From Rossellomorea orangium (lineage in GTDB: Bacteria; Bacillota; Bacilli; Bacillales; Bacillaceae_B), in NCBI RefSeq assembly GCF_019334305.1, contig NZ_JAHWGH010000012.1, positions 186,001 through 250,000 of the forward strand: a stretch of 64,000 nt of DNA, read 5' to 3'. Of the stretch, positions 7,421-16,353 are shown piece by piece. A program made the position numbers and the translations under genes. The notes below the pieces were generated by a model. It saw only the letters and a program-made list of their open reading frames with translations. It made no database searches and had not been told where the DNA came from. The first letter of the stretch is position 1; every line of letters begins with the position of its first letter.

Positions 7421-10400
7421 CTACTGAGCGACCTTCTCCTCGCTCTCCAACTGCTGAGCACGTTGCCGCTTAGACTTCCTGAAATACAGCAATTCATAAA
7501 ACACAGGAACAACAACAAGCGTCAGCACCGTAGCACCGGCAAGACCACCGATGACTACAACTGCCAGCGATTTCGATACGAGACTTCCATCTTCCGTGTG
7601 ACCGAAAAGAAGCGGAAGCATGGCACAGATGGTCGCAATCGCCGTCATGACGACCGGACGAAGGCGGGTACCGCACGCTTCTAAGATAGAGTCACGTATG
7701 ATCATCGTTTCCTCATTCTGCTTGACGCGGTCAATCAAGACAATGGCGTTCGTCACAACAATCCCAATCAGCATCAACGCTCCAATAAGCGCCGTTGCGT
7801 CTGCAGGGACGCGGGCAATGAGCAGTCCGAGAACGGCCCCGATTGAGGCGAGTGGCAAGGTGATCAAGATCGCCAGTGGTGCTTTCAACGTCTTAAATGT
7901 CAGGACCATGATCAGGTAGACGATCATGATGGACGCAAGCATCGTCATGCCTAGGTCCTTGAAATCGTCTGCTTGTTGGGCAGCGGCGCCGCCGGTATCA
8001 AGAGAGACGCCTTTTGGTAAATCGATCCCCTTGATTTCGGTATCGATATTTTTCGAAATGACCGATAGTTCTTCAGGATCGACTTCTGCTGTGATCCGGA
8101 CATATAAGTCGCCGTCTTTATGCAGGACGGTACTTGGTTTCTCTTCTTCCGTGATGGAAGCGACTTCCGTAAGAGGCTGGATGCCTGCGTTTGTGGCGAT
8201 CGTCAAGTCTTCCAAATCGGATGTGGATTTAGGATTGACCCCTGCGTCCAGAAATACAGGTGTCGTTACATCATCCAGGTTGATGGCCCCGATCGGCTGT
8301 GGGTTCAATAAAGAACGGATTTGCATAGCCGTTTGTTGAGCATTGGCTTTCTCCGTGTTTACGTTCACGGTGAAGACTGGAGACGTTTTTTCCTGGTTGC
8401 TCGAGACTTTCTTCACTCCATCTACATCTTTGATCTGATCCATGATCGTTTTGGACGTGGTCAGAAGTTCATTCGTGTCATTTCCGACGACGTCATAGGT
8501 GATGCTGGAGTTGGATGAGCCTCCGAAGATGGACGATGGTGATGCCGTGATGGTCACACCTTTTTCATCCTTTTTCGTGGCATTCACTTTTTCAATGAAG
8601 GTTTCCGCATCGGATCCCTCTTTCATGATGACGGTGTAGAAAACCGTGTCTGGGTCACTCACTGCTCCATATTGAGCATTTTCTTCACTGGATCCATATT
8701 GTGTAATCAAATAGTCGTACCCTTCAAACTCCGAAATCTTGTTTTCGAAATCTGTCATACGCTGCTTCATGGTATCTTGCGGCGTAGCACTCGGGAATTC
8801 CATCGTGACTGCTACAAACGATGCGTCATTCGCGCTCGTTGCTGCTTTAGGTAAAGTGATATAAAGAGCGATGGACCCTCCAAATACAAGAATGGCTAAT
8901 AGGATCGGTACCCATTTATGATTGAGTGACCATCGGAGCACATTTACATAACGGTGCGGCGTGTGATGTTTTGGCAGAGTTGTATTTTTCAACATGCCAC
9001 GGCTTAACAATGGCACGACTGTAACGGCGACAAGCAGGGAAGCGAGTAACGAATACGTAACGGTCAAGCCGAACGGAAGCAGGAACGCTTTCAACGATCC
9101 GTTGACGAGTCCCATCGGCAGGAATACGGCCACTGTGATGAGAGTGGATGACGTAATCGCACGGGACACTTCCTGTGTCGCGAGCAGAACATTCTGTTTG
9201 GTCAGTTTCTCATTTTGGCTACGCCTGAATATGTTCTCGACGACGACAATGCTGTCATCGACCAGTCGTCCGACCGCCACCGCGACTCCTCCCAGTGTAA
9301 GGATGTTCAGTGTGACTCCAGATAACCAGAGCAGGAATAGCGTGATACAGAGTGATAGTGGGATGGACACAACAGTAATTAGGGTCGGCTTGAATTTTCT
9401 TAAGAATAAAAGAATCACAAGCGTTGCGAACAATGCACCAAGTGCGACTTCACGTACCATACTGTTGACTGAGTTCTCCACCATTTCCCCTGTGGTGAAC
9501 AGCGTTGTCGCTTCGACACCGTCATAGTCCTTGTTGATTTGATCGACCGTGTCTTTTACTTCTTCTCCGGCCGTAACGGCACTGGCATCACTCTCTTTGA
9601 ACAGGACGATGGCAAGTGCCTCTTTTCCGTTTACCCGAGTGATGGTGTTTTCTGCTTGCACTTTTTCAATGGTTGCGATGTCTTTCAGTTTGACGACAGG
9701 AGCATTCGGGACTTGTAACGGAACGGACAAGTTCTTCAATGCGTCAACGGAAGTCAAATTGTCCGTGACGTTGATCGTACTCTTCTGACCATCGATCGTG
9801 GTGCTTCCGGCAGAGGCAGATACATCCTGCCCTTGAAGTACTCCCATCACCGCGTTAACCGGGATATGTAACTTCTCGAGTTTGTCATGATCAAGATTGA
9901 TCTGTACCCGGGCACTATTTTCACCGGCTAGAGTTACTTGAGACAAGCCGGATTGATTCTCAAACAGCGGCTTGAATTCGTCATTGACGAGATCCAGGTT
10001 CTCTTTCGTCAATCCGTCATCAAACGTCACTGATACCTGGCCGATTGGAATCATCGAGGTATTCAGCTGGGAAATTTGTGGTTCTCCGATTCCCTCTGGA
10101 AGCCGTATCCCTTTGATAGCATCCTCCACTTTATTTTTAGCTTCTTTCATGTCGCTTTTTGAATCAAAGTTGATGGTAACCTGGGAATACCCCTCCCCGG
10201 TGGTGGACAGGATCGATGTTTTACCTGAAATGGATGCGACGGCCTGTTCCACGGGTTCCGTGATGTTGGTTGTCATGGAGCCTGCGTCATACCCCTGTCC
10301 CAGGGTGACAACTGTCACTTGTGGATTATCCGCTTCAGGCAAGAATTCCATTGGCAGACGGAAATAACTAATAATGCCGATAAGCAACGTGATGATAATA

Positions 10401-10453
10401 AATAGTGTCATGGCTGCCTTATTGCGGAATACCCAATTTGTTAAAGCTTGCAT
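7421..10453 (-). CDS. RND-family efflux permease
   Basis: A 1010-residue RND transporter of the length and layout of AcrB/SwrC-type pumps: TM1 at about 12-30, a first large extracytoplasmic loop, TM2-6, TM7 near 515-535, a second large loop, then TM8-12. The TM4 proton-relay motif VDDSIVVVEN is present near residue 400. Such pumps export lipophilic drugs or surfactants; in Bacillus the related SwrC (YerP) confers surfactin resistance. No membrane-fusion or outer-membrane partner is adjacent, as usual in Gram-positives. GGGGGG precedes the ATG at 10453. Substrate unknown. Confidence 0.9.
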   Translation of the reverse strand: MQALTNWVFRNKAAMTLFIIITLLIGIISYFRLPMEFLPEADNPQVTVVTLGQGYDAGSMTTNITEPVEQAVASISGKTSILSTTGEGYSQVTINFDSKSDMKEAKNKVEDAIKGIRLPEGIGEPQISQLNTSMIPIGQVSVTFDDGLTKENLDLVNDEFKPLFENQSGLSQVTLAGENSARVQINLDHDKLEKLHIPVNAVMGVLQGQDVSASAGSTTIDGQKSTINVTDNLTSVDALKNLSVPLQVPNAPVVKLKDIATIEKVQAENTITRVNGKEALAIVLFKESDASAVTAGEEVKDTVDQINKDYDGVEATTLFTTGEMVENSVNSMVREVALGALFATLVILLFLRKFKPTLITVVSIPLSLCITLFLLWLSGVTLNILTLGGVAVAVGRLVDDSIVVVENIFRRSQNEKLTKQNVLLATQEVSRAITSSTLITVAVFLPMGLVNGSLKAFLLPFGLTVTYSLLASLLVAVTVVPLLSRGMLKNTTLPKHHTPHRYVNVLRWSLNHKWVPILLAILVFGGSIALYITLPKAATSANDASFVAVTMEFPSATPQDTMKQRMTDFENKISEFEGYDYLITQYGSSEENAQYGAVSDPDTVFYTVIMKEGSDAETFIEKVNATKKDEKGVTITASPSSIFGGSSNSSITYDVVGNDTNELLTTSKTIMDQIKDVDGVKKVSSNQEKTSPVFTVNVNTEKANAQQTAMQIRSLLNPQPIGAINLDDVTTPVFLDAGVNPKSTSDLEDLTIATNAGIQPLTEVASITEEEKPSTVLHKDGDLYVRITAEVDPEELSVISKNIDTEIKGIDLPKGVSLDTGGAAAQQADDFKDLGMTMLASIMIVYLIMVLTFKTLKAPLAILITLPLASIGAVLGLLIARVPADATALIGALMLIGIVVTNAIVLIDRVKQNEETMIIRDSILEACGTRLRPVVMTAIATICAMLPLLFGHTEDGSLVSKSLAVVVIGGLAGATVLTLVVVPVFYELLYFRKSKRQRAQQLESEEKVAQ

Positions 10454-10813
10454 GTGTTTCCCCCCTAATACTGATTGGTTTTGAATCTTCTTTTCTAAGA
10501 TACTGCATTGCAGGCTGCTTCACAGCCATCTCCAGGCTAATATTCGCCTAGGTCTTGAGGCGGAGTTCACCTTTCCACAAAATTCATTTTACGGTGGAGC
10601 AGGGCCAGGTATTCTTAAAAAGGTGTAAAGTTTATGTAAGATCCTGCTCTGTGTAAAAATATTCCTGTCACCATATAGTATTATAGTATGGATGGTAGGA
10701 AGTGGAAATGGTGAATTTCAAATTGAGAAAAGTTTTACAAACCGATTGTCTATTGAAAGAGTTTTTGGAATAATTGGAATAGATTGGGTCGAAGGAAAGA
10801 AAAGAGGGACAAT
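10454..10813. other. intergenic region between divergent genes
   Basis: No gene is seen. It must contain the promoters of the RND gene and of the exported-protein gene. GAGCAGG (10597) and CCTGCTC (10643) form a 7-bp inverted repeat 39 bases apart. TTGTCT (10746) and AATAAT spaced 17 bp are a weak candidate promoter for the plus-strand unit. Confidence 0.4.
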
Positions 10814-11137
10814 GTGAAAAAGAGGAGAAAGGTTTTAACAATAAGTTTACTGGTTGTTGTGGCGTTGTTGGTCTTGCCGCCAATACTTGCTCCAAGGGTA
10901 CATCATGCTGATTCACCGAGGTCTGCTTTGAGAGAAGCGATTTACAAGGATGGCCACCCTTATCAAAGCTTCTTTGCCTTCATTAAAAAAGGCGAGTATC
11001 AGGATCAGGAATATGGACAGCTATACGATGTGTACTGGTATGACTATAATAGTCCGACTGGTGAGACGGCCACTATTTGTTATGCAAAGCTGAAAGAGAG
11101 TGAGACGTATGAAGTGGCTTGTGGGACAGGGCCCTAG
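10814..11137 (+). CDS. small membrane-anchored or secreted protein, unknown
   Basis: A 107-residue protein: basic N-terminus (KKRRK), one hydrophobic segment at about residues 6-24, then a soluble domain with aromatic clusters (YQSFFAFIKKGEYQDQEY, DVYWYDYN) and two Cys near the end (ICYAKL, VACGTG). GTG at 10814 is chosen because GAGGGA lies just upstream; the frame also opens with TTG at 10784. Its stop lies inside the ribosome site of the next lipoprotein, so the two are probably co-expressed. Confidence 0.65.
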   Translation: MKKRRKVLTISLLVVVALLVLPPILAPRVHHADSPRSALREAIYKDGHPYQSFFAFIKKGEYQDQEYGQLYDVYWYDYNSPTGETATICYAKLKESETYEVACGTGP

Positions 11138-11147
11138 GAGGGTGTAC

Positions 11148-11531
11148 ATGAAGAAAATAGTTGGAATAACCATCTTAATGCTCTCGATTTTAACCGCATG
11201 TAACTCATCAAAAGATTCATCAACATTAAGCTTTAGTAAAATGAAAAATGTCCCCGATGAAGTGCAAAACAAAATCGAATCGGAGTGTACACTTCAGCTG
11301 ATGGACGAAGGGGAGAAAGGTTCCTATATCGTATTTCAATCAAGTGGGGAAGTAGAAACAGATGTTGAGTCAAAAGACGATACGGTCACGATCATGTTCA
11401 GTACATCAAATTCACAAAAAAATGAAGTGAAGCAACATGTATATTATTTAACTAGAGATCAAGGGCAAGACGTCATTCACGTTCTGGTGGATGGAGAGCC
11501 TGCCGTTTTTGATAGTGTGACAGGGCTGTGA
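11148..11531 (+). CDS. lipoprotein, unknown
   Basis: A 127-residue protein with a classical lipoprotein signal: MKKIVGITILMLSILTAC, lipobox L-T-A-C at Cys18, then a Ser/Asp-rich linker and a soluble beta-rich domain. TAGGAGGG is 5-6 bases before the ATG at 11148. It follows the exported protein at 10814 closely. No family recognised. Confidence 0.7.
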   Translation: MKKIVGITILMLSILTACNSSKDSSTLSFSKMKNVPDEVQNKIESECTLQLMDEGEKGSYIVFQSSGEVETDVESKDDTVTIMFSTSNSQKNEVKQHVYYLTRDQGQDVIHVLVDGEPAVFDSVTGL

Positions 11532-11577
11532 GCAGAACAATCATGCTCGATGACGAAAAGTCGTTAGGAAAGGACAA

Positions 11578-12252
11578 ATGATAATGGCACAAGCATTAAT
11601 TTTTGATATGGATGGAACACTCTTTCAAACAGATAAAATATTAGAAGCTTCTCTGGATGATGCCTTTGAACGGTTACGATCATTAGACCAATGGGATGCG
11701 GAAACACCGATCCAGAAATACCGGGAGATCATGGGTGTTCCATTGCCAAAGGTATGGGAAACATTGCTGCCCGACCATTCTCAAGAAGAAAGAGAGCAGA
11801 CTGATGCCTTTTTCCTGGAGAGGTTAATTCTAAATATCAGGCAAGGAAAAGGTGCCCTATACCCTCATGTTCAGGAGTTCTTCACCTATTTAATAGAGAA
11901 TGATTACCTCATTTACATAGCAAGTAACGGATTAATAGACTACTTAAACGCTATTATCGATTATTATGACCTGGACCAGTGGGTATCGGAGACATTCAGT
12001 ATTCAGCACATTGAAACTCTGAATAAATCAGATTTGGTCCGGAGTATTGTTGATAAATACGAGATTACGAATGGAGCAGTAGTAGGGGACCGGTTATCGG
12101 ATATCCATGCGGGGAAGGACAATGGTTTGTTATCTGTTGGGTGTCGTTTTGATTTTGCCCGGGAAGAGGAGCTTGCAGAGGCTGATGTGATCATTGAGGA
12201 TTTATTGGAATTAATGACGCTGTTTCCTGCAAAAAAGCAAGATATTAAATGA
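11578..12252 (+). CDS. HAD-family hydrolase
   Basis: A 224-residue haloacid-dehalogenase-type phosphatase. Motif I is FDMDGTLF with nucleophile D10 and acid D12, motif II IASNG, motif III the Lys in LNKSDLV, and motif IV GDRLSDIHAG. The alpha-helical cap (about residues 17-90) places it with subclass I enzymes such as phosphoglycolate-phosphatase-like proteins. ATGs at 11578 and 11584 are both possible; AGGAAAGGA precedes. Its end overlaps the open frame of the following GNAT gene, suggesting one transcript. Substrate unknown. Confidence 0.8.
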   Translation: MIMAQALIFDMDGTLFQTDKILEASLDDAFERLRSLDQWDAETPIQKYREIMGVPLPKVWETLLPDHSQEEREQTDAFFLERLILNIRQGKGALYPHVQEFFTYLIENDYLIYIASNGLIDYLNAIIDYYDLDQWVSETFSIQHIETLNKSDLVRSIVDKYEITNGAVVGDRLSDIHAGKDNGLLSVGCRFDFAREEELAEADVIIEDLLELMTLFPAKKQDIK

Positions 12253-12278
12253 AATTGTTTTTTAGAGGGGTGATGTAC

Positions 12279-12776
12279 GTGCAAATAAGGAACGTAATAA
12301 GCTCAGATTACGATATCATCTCCCCACTGATTAACGAATGGTGGGGTGGAAGACAGATGTCGGATATGCTGCCTAAATTATTCTTCGTACATTTTAAAAA
12401 TACTAGTTTTATAGCTGAACATGACGGTGAGATAGTGGGTTTTTTAATTGGTTTTTTGTCTCAATCGGAAAAGGATGCTGCGTACATCCACTTTGTAGGC
12501 GTCAATCCTGACTATCGGAAGATGCAGTTTGGGAAGCAACTTTATCACAAATTCTTCATTGAGGTTCAGAAGCATGATAGAAGTGTAGTCCGTGCCGTCA
12601 CTTCACCTGTAAATAAAGGTTCGATTGCTTATCACAAGAAGATGGGATTTGAAGTGGAAAAAGGCGATAAAGACGTGGATGGAGTATCGGTGTTTACCAA
12701 TTATGATGGACTGAATCAAGATAGAGTCTTGTTTGTTAAAAAGATGATTGATTTTGGAAGAGGGGTGTCGGTGTGA
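12279..12776 (+). CDS. GNAT-family N-acetyltransferase
   Basis: A 165-residue GNAT protein: start IRNVISSDYDII, motif A FVGVNPDYRKMQFGKQLYHKF (a Q/R-x-x-G-x-G/A variant with M-Q-F-G-K) and motif B SIAYHKKMGFEVE. GTG at 12279 has AGAGGGG 8 bases before it; the ATG at 12273 is too close. Its stop overlaps the next start by 4 bp (GTGA), so translation is probably coupled. Acceptor unknown. Confidence 0.75.
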   Translation: MQIRNVISSDYDIISPLINEWWGGRQMSDMLPKLFFVHFKNTSFIAEHDGEIVGFLIGFLSQSEKDAAYIHFVGVNPDYRKMQFGKQLYHKFFIEVQKHDRSVVRAVTSPVNKGSIAYHKKMGFEVEKGDKDVDGVSVFTNYDGLNQDRVLFVKKMIDFGRGVSV

Positions 12777-13435
12777 TTCAAAATAAAACGCTCCATATCC
12801 TGAATGGAACAGAAATGTACAAACGATTTAAAGAGACAGGGTTTCTTAAAATAGAAGAGATGATCCCATTTAACGAAGCCATGTGTTATGGAGAGATGTG
12901 TGAAAACATATTTTCAGATGAGTTTATTGAGATGCGTACAAGGGTGCACAATGTAACGCGGGATCAATATGCTGATATTACGCTCAAGCCATTGCAGCCA
13001 CTCTTTGAAGAAAATGTGGACCATATTGCCTTATGGTTCGATGAAGATATGTTCTGTCAGATGAATGTGCTGACGGTCCTCGCCTGGCTGGACCAGAGAG
13101 AGTATATAGGATCAATTGACCTTCATCTTGTGGATGATCAGTATAAGCCCCTGAACGAATATTCCCTCCAAGCCAAAGGGTATGCAGCTCTTTACGAACA
13201 AGTGATGATTCACCATGAAATGCCTGAATCGGTTGAGCTAAAACCTTTAAATAGAGGCATTGAACTTTATTTGAATTACCTTAAGAAGGACAATGAGCTT
13301 AAGTTGTATATTCAAAAGCATCGGGACGTTCCGGTTGAGAAGCTGGTATCGCTTATGATTGAGAATTTTAGAGAGTATGGGTTGGGGGATACGCAGTATT
13401 TTCGTCTGATCAAGGACAGTCGTCAAGGTAAGTGA
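12773..13435 (+). CDS. DUF1835-like protein
   Basis: A 220-residue protein whose N-terminal half resembles DUF1835: LHILNGTEMYKRFKETGF, IPFNEAMCYGEM and ALWFDEDMFCQMNVLTVLAWL match that family's order of H-I-x-N-G, a P/E segment and the L-W-F-x-x-D-x-x-x-Q helix. The C-terminal part is helical and without motif. Start GTG at 12773 overlaps the upstream GNAT stop by 4 bp. The family has no established function. Confidence 0.6.
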   Translation: MIQNKTLHILNGTEMYKRFKETGFLKIEEMIPFNEAMCYGEMCENIFSDEFIEMRTRVHNVTRDQYADITLKPLQPLFEENVDHIALWFDEDMFCQMNVLTVLAWLDQREYIGSIDLHLVDDQYKPLNEYSLQAKGYAALYEQVMIHHEMPESVELKPLNRGIELYLNYLKKDNELKLYIQKHRDVPVEKLVSLMIENFREYGLGDTQYFRLIKDSRQGK

Positions 13436-13457
13436 CATAATTCATGGCAGGTGTGTG

Positions 13458-13637
13458 ATGAATATAATGAATGATTTAGCATTGGTGTTTGGATTGCTTT
13501 TAGTAGCTGGAGCAGTTGAATGGGTTGGATCGATGCTTATTAAACGGTTTAATAAACAAAAAACTCTATTATTCTCATTTTCTGTGTGGGGGAGTCTTAT
13601 GATTTTCTTTAGTGTAATCTGGTTTTGGGAAAAATAA
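13458..13637 (+). CDS. small two-helix membrane protein
   Basis: A 59-residue protein with two membrane segments (about residues 5-25 and 37-55) separated by a basic loop (KRFNKQK). Ribosome site GGCAGGTG precedes; ATG 13458 or GTG 13455 could start it. No family recognised. It sits in a run of small genes with the same orientation. Confidence 0.5.
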   Translation: MNIMNDLALVFGLLLVAGAVEWVGSMLIKRFNKQKTLLFSFSVWGSLMIFFSVIWFWEK

Positions 13638-13692
13638 AGGATGATTCTGTGATTGTAAGTGTGATGATTAAAAAGCTGAAAGAGGTGATAGA

Positions 13693-13899
13693 GTGGGTGT
13701 TTATTACTTTGCCATTCTATTTATAGGAGTTTTTCTGATTTTTAGAGCAGGTTTGCAGGCGTTGAAGAAAGGCTCATTAATAAATATAAAGGTGATTTTC
13801 TTTGGGGTTCTGGGTGCTGCATTGATTGGCCTATCTATATTTATGTTTACCCCGGGGAGTGCTGATATTGTGGCTGAACTCTTAGGGATGACTAACTAG
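13693..13899 (+). CDS. small two-helix membrane protein
   Basis: A 68-residue protein with two hydrophobic segments (about 3-20 and 30-50), a short basic loop and an acidic C-terminal tail. Start is GTG at 13693 with AGAGGTGA upstream. Unknown function; similar in plan to its left neighbour, but sequence similarity is not evident. Confidence 0.55.
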   Translation: MGVYYFAILFIGVFLIFRAGLQALKKGSLINIKVIFFGVLGAALIGLSIFMFTPGSADIVAELLGMTN

Positions 13900-13994
13900 A
13901 GAGTTAATGTTGAGAAAATCTCATGGAGAGATTGGATATAACTATATAAGTTGAATTATACTTTAGGAAATAGATAAAAAGGAGTAGATCGAAC

Positions 13995-14393
13995 ATGGAA
14001 AAAGTCACACCATTTTTAATGTTTCAAAACCGGGATGCAGAGGAAGCAATGAACTTTTACACTTCTCTAATTGAAGATTCAGCCATTACCACTATTGTTC
14101 GGTATGGCGCAAATGAAAGTGGAGATGAAGGTACAGTGATGCAGGCGACGTTCACATTGAAGGGTCAGGAATTTATGTGTATTGACAGCAATGTGAAGCA
14201 TCAGTTTGACTTCACTCCTTCCTTCTCCATCTTTCTTACATGCGATACGGAAGAAGAACTTGAGACGATCTATGGGAAGCTTAATGAAGGTGGTCAAGCG
14301 CTTATGCCACTTGGGGATTATGGATTCAGTAAGAAATTTGGCTGGCTGAATGACCGATTTGGGGTATCGTGGCAGTTGAATTTGCCTAAATGA
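13995..14393 (+). CDS. VOC family protein, PhnB-like
   Basis: A 132-residue PhnB-type glyoxalase-fold protein. Typical features are KVTPFLMFQNRDAEEAMNFYTSLI at the start, GQEFMCIDSN in the middle, and the end FGWLNDRFGVSWQLNL (the D-x-F-G-V-x-W-Q/N signature of the PhnB group). AAGGAGTAG precedes the ATG. These proteins are often annotated as demethylubiquinone methyltransferases without evidence; the role is unknown. Confidence 0.85.
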   Translation: MEKVTPFLMFQNRDAEEAMNFYTSLIEDSAITTIVRYGANESGDEGTVMQATFTLKGQEFMCIDSNVKHQFDFTPSFSIFLTCDTEEELETIYGKLNEGGQALMPLGDYGFSKKFGWLNDRFGVSWQLNLPK

Positions 14394-14410
14394 AGTAATG
14401 GAGTGAATGT

Positions 14411-14953
14411 ATGCTCAAAAGAAAATACGGAAACCGTGCTGATTGGAGGAGAGTAGAACAAAGGAAATACTCTCAATCCCATCTAAACACGAAGGAATTC
14501 CAAGGGTATATTACACTGTTGAAAACAGTGAAAGTGAAGGAACCATTAATCACCCGATATGGAGACAAAGAAATATGTATTGTTGATAACGGATATATGT
14601 GGCTTCAGCAGTTTCCTTATGGTAAACATCATAGCGTCACTACGATGTTTGATGCGAGTGGAGAAATCGTACAATGGTACATAGATATATGCCATGGTAA
14701 TGGAATCGAATCTGGTGTTCCTTGGATGGACGATCTCTTCTTGGATATAGTAGTGCTGCCCTCTGGGGAAATTTTTCTGCTTGATGAGGATGAGCTTGAG
14801 CAGGCTTATAAAAACCGAATAATTTCTAAAAATATGTATGATTTAGCCTGGGATGAATGCAAAGAAATGATGAGCCAGCTTCAAAATGATGAATTTGTGA
14901 TTATAAAACTGGCTCAGGAACATAAAAGATTGTTGGAGATTGCACTTAAGTAA
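14411..14953 (+). CDS. DUF402 family protein
   Basis: A 180-residue DUF402 protein. The conserved core is visible as WLQQFPYGKHHSVTTMFD, WYIDICHGNGIESGVPWMDD, LFLDIVVLPSGEIFLLDEDEL and the helix ending ISKNMYDLAW. Acidic residues in this core bind divalent metals in characterised relatives, which hydrolyse nucleoside tri- and diphosphates or act in RNA degradation. Which of these applies here is unclear. It follows the VOC gene by 17 bp and ends at a terminator. Confidence 0.8.
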   Translation: MLKRKYGNRADWRRVEQRKYSQSHLNTKEFQGYITLLKTVKVKEPLITRYGDKEICIVDNGYMWLQQFPYGKHHSVTTMFDASGEIVQWYIDICHGNGIESGVPWMDDLFLDIVVLPSGEIFLLDEDELEQAYKNRIISKNMYDLAWDECKEMMSQLQNDEFVIIKLAQEHKRLLEIALK

Positions 14954-14962
14954 AAAGAGGAA

Positions 14963-15003
14963 GGTGTCTGAGCCTCAGCATATTGAGCCAGACACCCCTT
15001 TTA
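14963..15003. terminator. intrinsic terminator
   Basis: Stem GGTGTCTG / CAGACACC with an inner CTCA/TGAG pairing, followed by CCTTTTAT. It lies between convergent genes. Confidence 0.75.
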
Positions 15004-15005
15004 TG

Positions 15006-15989
15006 TTATAAATCCATTCCAAAATACCGCGATTTATTCTTCATTGCCTCCATTAACCGTCCTCTCAAGCCTACTAACCAGCCCGGTTCATGGTTCCACT
15101 GATCTTCTGTTGATCTCAAAATACGTACATACCCGTATAAATCCGCAAACCTTCTGAAAGCCGGAAGTAATTCCATCATATCATCCTCGATTTTAAATTC
15201 GGTTCGATACCCATCCAGAAAGCATTCTTTTTTCTCCTGAAACAATTTAGGCAGAATGCAATCTTGCAAACTATCAAGTGTCTGTTCAATGTCCATCACA
15301 AACCAATGATACATCGCATCGTCAAAATCAATGGCATAACAAGATTGAGATTTTGCATCATAGAATACATTGTCGTATTCAAAATCATAATGAATCAATC
15401 CAAAATTGTTCTTTGACTTAGGGATGCTCTGAAAATAATCTTGTAATAACGTTGTTTCCTTTAACGCTAATGTTTCATGTGGAAGATCGATCAGAAACGT
15501 CTCAATGGAAGTCAGGACATCGCTAAAAGACTGACGCTTGGACCGAACAGGTTGATACTCACTGGACAATCGATGAAGTTTGCCTAATGATTTTCCATAA
15601 CTGAAGATAATATGATCATTTAGGTCAGTCTCGCTAATTGGTACACCTGGTACCTGTTTGAATACGGAAGCATAGTACTCCCCCCAGGGGGTTTGAACTT
15701 CCATAAGCTCATTTCCACTTTTTGAACCAACCGTTTCTAGTACGCCATACTCCTTTGAGCGAAGGTAAGAAATAAAATCAAGTTCCGCGAGAAGATTTTC
15801 CCGGTACTTCTCTGATGTTGGAGCAAATCTGAGAAACTGAGTCTTCCCATTGAATTGAAAAGAGTAAGTAGCATTTGATGAGATTCTGTAGGTGGTGAAC
15901 ACGTCAGGTGATCGTTCATCGAGTTCCCAATTCCTTACCAGCATTTCTGCCAGGTCCTCATTATTAAATAGATATTTCAGCTTCAACAT
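15006..15989 (-). CDS. aminoglycoside-phosphotransferase-fold kinase
   Basis: A 327-residue APH/choline-kinase-type protein. The catalytic loop reads IH200-Y-D202-F-E-Y-D-N207 (the Brenner motif H-x-D-x-x-x-x-N) and the metal-binding motif AID221-F-D follows. The N-lobe is typical, with a segment QTPWGEYYASVFKQVPG in the hinge region. Resistance kinases, homoserine or sugar kinases and spore-coat CotS-like proteins share this fold; nothing fixes the substrate. The start ATG at 15989 has a GGAG 11 bases away, a rather long spacing. Confidence 0.75.
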   Translation of the reverse strand: MLKLKYLFNNEDLAEMLVRNWELDERSPDVFTTYRISSNATYSFQFNGKTQFLRFAPTSEKYRENLLAELDFISYLRSKEYGVLETVGSKSGNELMEVQTPWGEYYASVFKQVPGVPISETDLNDHIIFSYGKSLGKLHRLSSEYQPVRSKRQSFSDVLTSIETFLIDLPHETLALKETTLLQDYFQSIPKSKNNFGLIHYDFEYDNVFYDAKSQSCYAIDFDDAMYHWFVMDIEQTLDSLQDCILPKLFQEKKECFLDGYRTEFKIEDDMMELLPAFRRFADLYGYVRILRSTEDQWNHEPGWLVGLRGRLMEAMKNKSRYFGMDL

Positions 15990-16076
15990 TAAACAGTCAA
16001 CTCCTCATTTTGTTTGGGTCATGCCATTGAGAAGAAAAAATGGAGACGACATTGGGGTAGAACACGAAAGATAAAA

Positions 16077-16108
16077 AGCCACAGGGTATATAAAATAACC
16101 CTGTGGCT
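16077..16108 (-). terminator. strong hairpin, T-run on the minus strand
   Basis: Perfect 11-bp stem AGCCACAGGGT / ACCCTGTGGCT with a 10-base AT loop. The T-run (AAAAA at 16073-16077 read in reverse) makes it a minus-strand terminator, yet no annotated minus gene ends here; it fits a short transcript from the promoter at 16257. Confidence 0.7.
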
Positions 16109-16250
16109 AAAAATTTCGTTATTCATCATAAGCCCATGCTCATTTATTATTACAATGTATCCGTATGAGTGAGAGGGCAATACGTATCATTCTCCAAGGT
16201 TATCTTCATGAAATTAGTCATTGCGTCATCTCACTCCCTTCATTATTGGT
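16077..16250 (-). ncRNA. candidate short transcript (sRNA or small-peptide mRNA)
   Basis: A well-formed minus-strand promoter (16257-16286) and the terminator at 16077-16108 bracket about 170 bases with no known gene. Inside, 16221 to 16150 (minus) is an ATG frame of 23 codons, MTNFMKITLENDTYCPLTHT and three more residues; the nearest GGGAG is about 12 bases away, so translation is uncertain. Either an sRNA or a small peptide would fit. Confidence 0.4.
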
Positions 16251-16256
16251 ATGAAA

Positions 16257-16286
16257 ATTATACCATTTATAAGATTGGGAAATCAA
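16257..16286 (-). promoter_or_regulatory. minus-strand vegetative-type promoter with palindrome
   Basis: On the minus strand TTGATT, an 18-bp spacer and TGG-TATAAT (extended -10). The -10 is embedded in the inverted repeat TGGTAT-AATTTTC-ATACCA, a possible operator. Confidence 0.5.
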
Positions 16287-16353
16287 GGGATTTCGAATGG
16301 GGGAGTCTGAGGTATAATAAGTGTTAAATAAAATGAAAGCGAGCGGATGATTC

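Noticed and set aside
7463-10367. Many open frames on the plus strand opposite the RND pump gene
   Set aside because: They are antisense to a clear 1010-residue RND protein, have Arg/Ser-rich compositions and no ribosome sites.
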